Positions 56,458 through 64,000 of a stretch of DNA of 64,000 bases are shown piece by piece. Under the pieces are notes generated by a model. It saw nothing but the letters and a program-made list of their open reading frames with translations. It was not told where the DNA came from and made no database searches. The stretch's first letter is position 1, and each line of letters starts with the position of its first letter. The stretch comes from Rhizomucor pusillus (Eukaryota > Mucoromycota > Mucoromycetes > Mucorales > Lichtheimiaceae), in the NCBI GenBank assembly GCA_900175165.2, contig FWWN02000409.1:1-64000 (forward strand), read 5' to 3'. The translations under genes were made by a program, and so were the position numbers.

Positions 56458-57696
56458 TTAGACATTTTGTGTGGCGGAGAGTGGCGTAAGGTGATACGGT
56501 GCGTCGGTCGCGGTAGTGAACAGCGGCAAAAGTGTCGGCGATGATGTGTACTCTAGTGTAATGTCCCTTTTGCAAACTGGGCACTGTAGCAACGAATCGA
56601 TGCCGTTTAATACAATAAATAAATAAATAAGTAAATAAAATGCAAGCATCGAAGGTTTTTCCCTTACAAACTTCTTTTGCGTTGTCAGCCAGGCATCGAC
56701 GCAGGTCGTGTGAAAAGTGTGTTGGCAGGGTAGCACCCTGAGTTCGTCGTCAGGCATGTATTCTTCGAGGCATATGACGCATTCTTCGCCTGCCGCTTGA
56801 TCTTTCTCGCCCTGGAAGCGTCGGACCGTGAGTTTTGAAACAAGATGTGCAGGAGCCAAGTCCTGAATCCTTTTTTGTCGCTGCCGTATTCGGAATGACA
56901 GATACAGAAACAGTACCACGAGGCTCGGCGAAGCCAGCACAAGCACCGCCAAATGCAACAATGGCCTAAAATAAATCGCGTTTTTTTGCTCGCATCTTGA
57001 ACTTTATGTTTGCCACATGATTACGGCCTTGCAACACATACCACGATAACCAGTCATCCATCTCCAAAAGCAGTACCATCGTAGGTGTGTCCACGAACGT
57101 CGAAAGATAACGTAAAGCTTGGTATTCGCGCTGAGCCAGGAATACGCTTGGAATCAGAATATCTGAAGTGTCACCTGTTCACCCGGTGCAGAATATACAG
57201 CAATTAGTCAGGAAAAACGCCATCAAATTTTGTATGTCATGCGGATAACAGGACGTGCTCAGCTTCCGCCAAACTTTTCTTACCTGGGGCATACATGGTC
57301 ACCCAGCCCGAGTGCTCTGGGTCGCCAATGGCTACGGCTATGGCACCGCTCAATTGCATGTTTCTGACCTTGTCTGCAAACAAGCATCCGCCTCGTCGTA
57401 TCAGCGCGATCCAATCCTCGGTAGGCGCTTTAACAACTTTGCAACCGGTCGGATCCCCGGCTGGTTCCATCAAGTATCCAATCTTGCCGTGGTTGCCTGA
57501 CAATGGTGGCCCGAATGCTGCAAGTCTATCGGGAAAAGTTTCATTGGAAGTCTGCATGATACATGTGTGTAAGCAAATGCTTGTGGAATAGACCTGTCAT
57601 TCATAATAAATGTATTACCAAGACCACAATGGCAGCTGCAGCCTGTGGCGGGGTTAAGAGCAGCAAGAGACTCGTGAAATACAGTAGCCTCGTCAT
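56458..57696 (-). CDS. PA-TM-RING E3 ubiquitin ligase, with an apparent one-base frameshift
   Basis: Exons 57696-57619, 57551-57284, 57175-57042, 56965-56668, 56583-56458. Architecture: signal peptide (MTRLLYFTSLLLLLTPPQAA), PA domain (IALIRRGGCLFADKVRNMQL), a membrane span (LAVLVLASPSLVVLFLYLSF), and a C-terminal RING-H2 with all ligands: CVICLEEY ... CQHTFHTTC ... CPVC. This is the RNF13/GRAIL layout, an endomembrane ubiquitin ligase. Within exon 3 the frame that encodes ILIPSVFLAQREYQ and the frame that encodes LRYLSTFVDTPTMVLL differ by one base, at an AAA run near 57119-57121. Every other junction is in phase. This is either a sequencing/assembly error or a real inactivating change. Confidence 0.78.
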
Positions 57697-58050
57697 GGTA
57701 GCCGCCAGCAGCTACGAGATAACAGAGAAAGGGGAAAAGAGAAGAGAGATGAAAACAGCAAGAAGAAAAGGCAATAAATGAAAAAAATGTCAAGAAAGGA
57801 AAATATAGCAACGAAAAGATGACACACCACACAAACATTCACTGAAACCGGGGGAATGTATTGACCCGTGTGCATCCCCGCAGGCGTTTGCACCCCTCCC
57901 CCAAACTTGCACCGCTTCTTGAGTTTTTTTACTTGTTTAGATCAGCCCAGGCATACATATCAGGAATAAGGAGACCATCAGACAACAGGCGAACGGACCA
58001 GCCAACAATTTTGCCGAGTCGGTCAAAATAATGAATCAATCTCTTTCTTT
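57697..58050. other. Spacer between two minus-strand genes
   Basis: About 350 bp: promoter and leader of the RING gene (pyrimidine-rich on the coding strand) and the 3' flank of ALG9. No gene seen. Confidence 0.5.
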
Positions 58051-60432
58051 TTATGATCGCTTTTTAAGTAAGCAGTAGTCGCCCCATGCAAGGCCTCTGG
58101 AGCCTGGGACGAAGAAGGCTCGTGATAGCTGATTAGAATTCTCTGCATCTAAAAACGGTTCGCATGCAACAATTTCCCAATTCTTTGTATCCTTAATATA
58201 TCCCGGTTCATGCGGCGATTGCGGCCGGAGCGGATAGTCGGCATCTACAAGGTAATCACACTTGTCGATATCAACCTGTAAACTCCCAGCTTTAGTCTCG
58301 TATGTACGTTACGTTTTGCTCCGAAAGCAACTTACGTAACCAAGAGGATCCGCCTTGTTGTAGCTATTGAAACCGATCTGGGCGTTGCGAGCACCTTCAA
58401 ACTTCAATTGACGAGTGCGATATGCGTATTCCTGTCCTTTCTCTTCGTATTTCTTTGTTACAATATCTTCCGGAGTAAAAGGTTTTGGCAGCATGCCCTT
58501 GAAATCGCTTTCAATGAATTGCAAGCGAGCATCTCCAGGAAGGAAGTAGCTACCAGGGTACCGGAACCACTCCTTGCCAACGCAAACGTTGATTTCCGGC
58601 AGGGATGCGTCGTAAGGGTAGTTTTCTTGCAGATAGTTCAGATTGACGATCTGGTCTGGAGCACGCTCCTGCCATAGTCTGCCGTAGATGGTGATAGGGG
58701 CACGGTATCGTGTTGTCACAGCAACGATGCGCGATACAGAAATAAGTCCAAAGACGGCAAGTATCGCAAAGGAGATGTAACGAATAATGCTCGCTCGCAC
58801 GATGACCTGCCGAAAATTGACCCAATCAGCAAATAGTTTATATTCCTCGATGTGATCTATACTTACGCTGGCGCCTAGCGACCTGGCAACGCGGCTAGTC
58901 CATCCTCGAATCAAAAAGATAGAAATTGCAGCATTGAGTGCGATGAATGGGTAAGCAACATACAAGAAGCGCTCTTCTTTGTGAGGCTGCAAGGTAAATA
59001 TGCCAAACCAGATGTAAAATGGAATCAGCTTTAAGCCAAGAAGAATGTAAGGCCAGGCTGCGTCCCATTTGCTCGATCCAGGCACGCGTTCCCGATCAAC
59101 GTACGAGGCGACGAGCTACATGCAGAAAATTTTGCATTTATACACATGGAAATACGTTTGGCTGTGTCCAGGATAGCACATACCACAAGCGGAGCTGAGC
59201 CCAGCGCGAACAAAAATAGAATGTTAAAGTTTAAGAATCCGTTCACAATGTAATAGTACCAAGGCTCAGTGCCAAAGATATCCGGTCCTTGTCCTTCACC
59301 TCCAAACACATTGTACAGTACAATGTTGAGTGGCACAAACAAGGGGCGGCGATAGAAGAACCAATCGATCAACACGATGGGTATCTAGCCATTCAGGGTC
59401 AGTTTTTGCAGTTCCTCATTTCCTAATTTCTCTCCTTCTCTTACCGAGATAACAGCACCAGAAAATGCAACAGCCTTGGCAAGTCGCATGAGACGCTGTA
59501 CGCGCCAGTTGGCTGGTCGTACAAACTGCACGGCATGACCTTGTGCACTCATAACAGTTTCCCTTCCATACACCAACAGTTCCTCAATAAGAAAAGGAAT
59601 GCCAATCGCACCGCTGAAAGGCCATCCGAGCAGCGATCCGAGTCCAAGCCAGAAAACAGCATAATTAGTACGCTTGTCGTTCATGTGAGTCGGAGGACGA
59701 AGGATGTATGAGTAAGCCATGAATGTACACCACATGGCAAAAGTCGACGGTAAGAACGCTGTTTGATATTTATCCATGTTAGAATAAATTCATAACCAGT
59801 AATGCAATCGAGATCACTTGCCTGTAGCCGCGTTGAACATGCCAGCGCTGAAAAATAAGGCAACGAAAACATAGCGTCCAACATGAGGATTGATTTCCTC
59901 TGTTATTGTTCGATAGAAGCGAGCTTCAACGAATGATGAGATAGCAGCAAATGCAATGCGAAGCAAGTAGAAAACTTGGAGCTAGAAGATGGGATGCACG
60001 TGCATTAGTCGCCAGCATCTCTACCTTTCTAATCATCGTATCTACCTTGTTGGTCGCCATGATGCTTGAAAACCACGCAGCAATGGTGTGTACAAGAATG
60101 TATGCCCAACTTCGAATACCAAACTCTGGAGAATATTCCCAAGTTTGCAATCCATATCCATGTTGTAGGTAATGCATAGGTTCCCAGTAATTAAATACTT
60201 CGTCGCAATCCTGAATAACACCATACAAGGCCGAGATACAGCGAACCATGAAAAATATGCGGAACGCCGACGAAAGGCTAAAGGTGAAGGTGCCCGCTTC
60301 TGTTAACAGATCGCGGGTGGCTCTACAAAGTTTGAGGCAAAAAGTTCCAGCGAAAACAAATGCATATAGATCTCGGGACGGATGCTTAATTACTTTGCCG
60401 ATGAAGAAGGCACGCTCTGGTTCGCCTCGCAT
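58051..60432 (-). CDS. ALG9: ALG9-type alpha-1,2-mannosyltransferase (GT22)
   Basis: Exons: 60432-60046, 59981-59822, 59758-59445, 59384-59184, 59115-58867, 58806-58336, 58275-58051; 668 aa. ER membrane enzyme adding mannose from dolichol-phosphate-mannose to the lipid-linked N-glycan precursor. The signature DCDEVFNYWEPMHYL lies in the first luminal loop, followed by GLQTWEYSPEFGIRSW. About ten membrane spans follow, with FLPSTFAMW, GWPFSGAIGIPFLIEE, PHKEERFLYVAYPFIAL, and the C-terminal CEPFLDAENS / WGDYCLL block. Intron 59821-59759 is GC-AG (ACAG/GCAAGT). The first ~65 residues do not look like other Alg9 proteins, so a short first exon may have been missed and the start is uncertain. Confidence 0.9.
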
Positions 60433-61496
60433 TTCTTGCTGGCTTTCTTGCTTGACCGCGAGCGTAGCTCTTGGGTGGCCGGCATACTTGAAGACGTAAA
60501 GTAGACGCGCGATCAAAAGGAAAAAGATATCCCGTTTGTCCCGGTCAACCACGTTTTTTCAAAGCGGAGCAAGAACGGCATGCCCCCAGCTTGAATGCCG
60601 ATCCCGTCAATTTTTGCGCGAGTGCTCCCCTCTGCTGGTGCCACCAACTGCTTCTGACGCCAACACCTGGAAATTTCCCTCTTGCATGGCAGCGTTCGGC
60701 ACGTCACGGCAAATTCAAAGAAATGCTTGTTAAAGATATTCAATCTTTTAAGCAATGTCTATCACTATGTATCCATTAAACTAAAGTCTAGTAGACAATA
60801 ATTAACGTATTCATTTGAAATGAGAGACCTGATACTTGTATAAAATGCCTTCCCCACGATACAATAAGCTTATTCTTATTTGGTTGCTAACAAGGGCAGA
60901 TTTGTAGTTTGGATAGTTCTGAATGAGGCGGCCGGCGCAATAGCAGACGAAGTTCACAAACTCTATATACCACGTGCATTTAGGGCCGATTAGAATGTAT
61001 GCGTCTATGCTAATTAGGTAGTAGATAAGGCAACCTCCAGAAACCGGTGTTAGGTTATATTCCTCTCTCAGGGATTACAACCACTTTGCCGCAACGCGAT
61101 CGATGCTTAGATGGCATAAGATGCTGTTATTCTTATGAAATAAAGCTAGCTAGGCACAAAGCGCTGGGATGCCACTATGCCGCGCTGAATCTGAATTGCC
61201 ACGTGTCGTTTTATACTTTGTGGAGATGCTTCGTCTCCATCTTGCATTGCTACTCTGATGCCTTGACGGTGCTGACTCTTCACAAGTCATGTACCTTGGA
61301 AAATTGGAAAAGATCCATCTGATTCGTTTTGTGTTTGCTCAATGTTGACGTCTGTAGCTTTTTTCGATTCAAGCACAGATTGCCTGAATCAGAAATTCGA
61401 ATTTCGCAGCGAGTTCTCCTGACACTGCTCCACCGTTCCCTGCCTATTTCTTTCTCTCCCTCTCTCTCTTTCTCACTTTATCCTCTCTTGCTCCCC
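60433..61496. other. Divergent intergenic region
   Basis: About 1.1 kb head-to-head between ALG9 (-) and the eIF2-alpha kinase gene (+). Must contain both promoters. No recognisable gene or RNA. Confidence 0.5.
61448..61496 (+). repeat. CT-rich pyrimidine tract before the kinase ATG
   Basis: An almost pure C/T stretch immediately upstream of the start codon at 61497. Pyrimidine tracts of this kind are common in fungal promoters and leaders, often around transcription starts. Confidence 0.6.
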
Positions 61497-63918
61497 ATGA
61501 CCTCCATTTACTTTGAGGACACTGAGAGCACAGGGGATCCCTCCGCAAACAAGTTCTGGTGTCGTCCTTCCGATAGCAGATCGTCTTCGTTCGACGACAA
61601 CAATGTATTCATTGCGTTTGAAAGCGAAGGTACGACGTCGTCGTAACTCACTGAGGAATGTCGAAATTCTTAAACTTGTGCTAGTTGGTTCCATGTCCCA
61701 AAAGAGGGGATATGACGGAGGTCTGCTGCTAGGACAGCAGCAGTCAACTTCTGCGTCCAAACGAAGGCAGACGAAAATGCTTCTAGTTGCTCTCATTGAA
61801 ACATTTTGTCGATTGTACGGCGACTCGCCACCAGACGCCAACCACAAGATATTCTTTTTGATCTGTCAGGCATTGCGCTCACTTGGAATTATCGACTCCG
61901 AGTTTGTCGACGAAATGGCAAGCGTGCGTTCAACGTTTCAGAGTGCATTTCAGCGTTTATTCTACACAGCAGTCCAGACAGTACGCGATCAAAACCTATT
62001 CCTCAGCCAAAAGAGACTGATCACATCGGCTGTGGGACTAGATGAAACAGCACCTCCATCTTCATCAACTTCGGTCGTGCCATCCGAATCAACAATGTCA
62101 TCGTCACAAATATCATCCGAGCAGCTATTGTTCAATTTGTCGGTGCAAAACTCACGATATATGAACGATTTTATTGAAGTACACATGCTCGGCAAAGGAG
62201 GATTCGCCAGCGTCTGGAGAGCACGCAATAAATTGGACGGTATCGACTATGCTGTTAAGAAAGTACGATTGGGGCGAGATCTCGATACTGGAAAGCAAAT
62301 GCCGTATGAAAAGATATTCCGAGAAATCAAGCATCTTGCAAGACTAGAGCATCACAATGTCGTCCGCTACTATTCTTCATGGTTGGAATATGCCACCGCA
62401 GCACAGAGTCATGGTGACTCAAAGTATACTGTTGATGAAACTACAGATCTACCCACGGTCATCGATGACGGCGACGAGTCTCTGGAACATTCGTCAAGCT
62501 TTCGATCTCAGGAGGGTGAATGGGTCCTCTATATCCAGATGCAGCTATGTCCAGGTACGTAACTCAAAACTTTATGTATATTATTATATGCGTAGTAACC
62601 GATCGATCTCAAGCAACTCTGTACGACTATATCAAGTATCGTAACCAACGATGTCGAGACGGCCACAATGCTGTAGATCCAAAACGCAATATAGAAATAT
62701 TTACCCAGATACTGGAAGGAGCTGCCTATATCCATCAACAAGGACTGATTCACCGCGATCTAAAGCCGACAAATATCTTCCTCAGTATGCCGACCAGCGA
62801 ACACCAGCGTCGATCGAGTGCAGGCTCAGTTGCCCGACGACGCAGCAGATCAAGCAGCGTTTCTGTATCGTCTTTTGCATCATTTAAATGCAAACGAGGC
62901 CATCATGATATGTCGTTAGAATCGGTCACGAGTTCGAATGGCATTTGCGATTGTATGTGGGAAGAGCCCTGGATACCGAAAATCGGGGATTTTGGTCTCG
63001 CTGCAGCTCTAGCTATGGAGAATGATCCAAGTAATCTCCTGCTACATACTTCGTTACCGACATTGCCTGCACCTTCAACACAGTCCTCTGACGAAAGCGG
63101 TGTAAGCTTTTTGACTGCTACCAGTCCACGATCGTCTCCCCCATCTTCGAGAAGAAGCGATCGTCCTTCCTACCAGCGAACAAGGACAAGCGGTGTAGGC
63201 ACCCGGACAGTAAGTATCAGCGACAAATTATTATGTACACTGTTTCCAAACGATTGTTAACAAATCGTTACGTTGCAGTATGCATCGCCTGAGCAAATGG
63301 CTAGAACACCCAATGCATACGATGAAAAGTCTGATATATATTCACTGGGTATTATATTCTTTGAACTCTACAAGCCATTTTCTACCGGCATGGAGCGTGC
63401 AGAGGAGCTCGAGGCATTAAAACAAGGGGTGTTCCCTGACGGCTTTGTTGAGCAATACCCCAAGGAGGTGGGATGATCATTTACATGTGTATTTGCGCAC
63501 TGATTAGTAACCTGGTGACCAACAATCTAGTCTGCGCTTATACTGTGGATGATGGACAGAAATCCTGAGCATCGGCCGAGTGCTGCCGAGCTTCTGGAAT
63601 TTGAGCTTTTTGCAGAAACCAAGGTATGATCAAAGCATGCATATTGAGTGTATTCTCCTAATTCCGGTATTAACATTCATGCCATCATAGGATGATACGT
63701 TTGCATCATTGCAGTCTGAGCTGCAAGCAAAGTCACTTGCTCTTGATAACAAGACGCTGGAAGTTGCTGCATTGCGGCAGCGCATGGAACAGCTGGAGCG
63801 CGAAAAGCAGCGAGAACTGGAAGCTATGCAGCGACGCTTGCAAGAAATGCAGCGGCAGCTCGAACAAGCTCACATTTCTCAATCGTCGTCGTCTTGTGCG
63901 ACTGGCAATTTGTCGTAA
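61497..63918 (+). CDS. HRI-like eIF2-alpha kinase
   Basis: Exons 61497-61629, 61685-62554, 62614-63209, 63279-63467, 63531-63623, 63691-63918; 702 aa. Predicted to phosphorylate eIF2-alpha and slow translation under stress. Residues ~50-220 are a helical N-terminal region (MLLVALIETFCRLYGDSP). The kinase domain begins near 225: LGKGGFASVWRARNKLDG, YAVKKVRL (catalytic Lys), IKHLARLEHHNVVRYYSSW, an acidic insert between beta strands 4 and 5, IHRDLKPTNIFL, KIGDFGLA, a Ser-rich insert, then TRTYASPEQM and EKSDIYSLGIIFFELYKPF. The C-terminus is a coiled coil (LEREKQRELEAMQRRL), as in HRI-type kinases of fission yeast. No HisRS-like or luminal domain is present, so not GCN2 or PERK. All introns are GT-AG and in phase. 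Confidence 0.9.
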
Positions 63919-64000
63919 ACGTTCCATATCCACATATTATCTCCTCATATCAACAACCCATCTCCATTGTAAATATATGTTTTTCTGGTTTATATAAAGA

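Noticed and set aside
1..64000. Mobile elements, viral remnants, CRISPR or biosynthetic cluster
   Set aside because: No terminal repeats, integrase, reverse transcriptase, transposase or clustered tailoring enzymes are visible on either strand.

Overview
The window is nuclear DNA of an intron-rich, early-diverging filamentous fungus, most likely a Mucoromycota (zygomycete). Reasons: short introns (about 45-100 nt, with one of 330 nt) in nearly every gene; fungus-type genes such as the NCE101-like protein, an APSES cell-cycle factor, the Cch1 calcium channel, Atg10 and a Bud4/anillin-like protein; and a minor-spliceosome AT-AC intron, a class kept in zygomycetes but lost in most yeasts and moulds. 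There are about 26 protein genes. I see no tRNA or rRNA gene, transposon, CRISPR array or viral insertion. Gene models were built by hand: each junction was chosen so that splice dinucleotides, reading phase and family conservation agree. All CDS coordinates are start-to-stop spans, with exon lists in the evidence.

Layout. 0.5-10.6 kb: mitochondrial ribosomal protein bL19m (+); SLC41-type Mg transporter (-); thiamine pyrophosphokinase (-); SSF1/PPAN ribosome-biogenesis factor (+); HSP10 (+); ATG10 (-); an unrecognised 311-aa protein (-). 12.8-21.3 kb: NCE101-like protein (-), a CCHC zinc-knuckle protein (+), a 902-aa anillin/Bud4-like PH protein (+) and a small hydrophilic protein (+). 21.4-27 kb: an Mbp1-like APSES factor (-) and the nuclease FAN1 (-). 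28.6-34 kb: CHMP7 (+), an N-formylglutamate amidohydrolase-like protein (+), an orphan exon-like ORF and UDP-glucose 4-epimerase (+). 34.2-39.7 kb: a TMCO4/DUF726 protein, a mitochondrial membrane protein, a HIT hydrolase and a LEA2-type membrane protein (all -). 40.4-43.8 kb: a long coiled-coil protein (-) and a small Gln/Glu-rich protein (+). 44.1-55.1 kb: the Cch1 calcium channel (23 exons, 1,948 aa) and a diacylglycerol-lipase-like enzyme (both -). 56.5-64 kb: a PA-TM-RING E3 ligase (-), the mannosyltransferase ALG9 (-) and an HRI-like eIF2-alpha kinase (+).

Most genes are single-copy housekeeping or signalling functions with no operon-like logic. Two neighbourhoods share a theme: septation/cell cycle (anillin-like protein next to the APSES factor) and calcium/lipid signalling (the lipase directly upstream of Cch1). 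The most notable result concerns splicing. About 118 introns were reconstructed. One is a textbook U12-type AT-AC intron in the Cch1 gene. Seven are GC-AG introns, six of them with the identical 5' site GCAAGT. There is also a start-codon-only exon in HSP10 and coding exons of 15, 16 and 24 nt.
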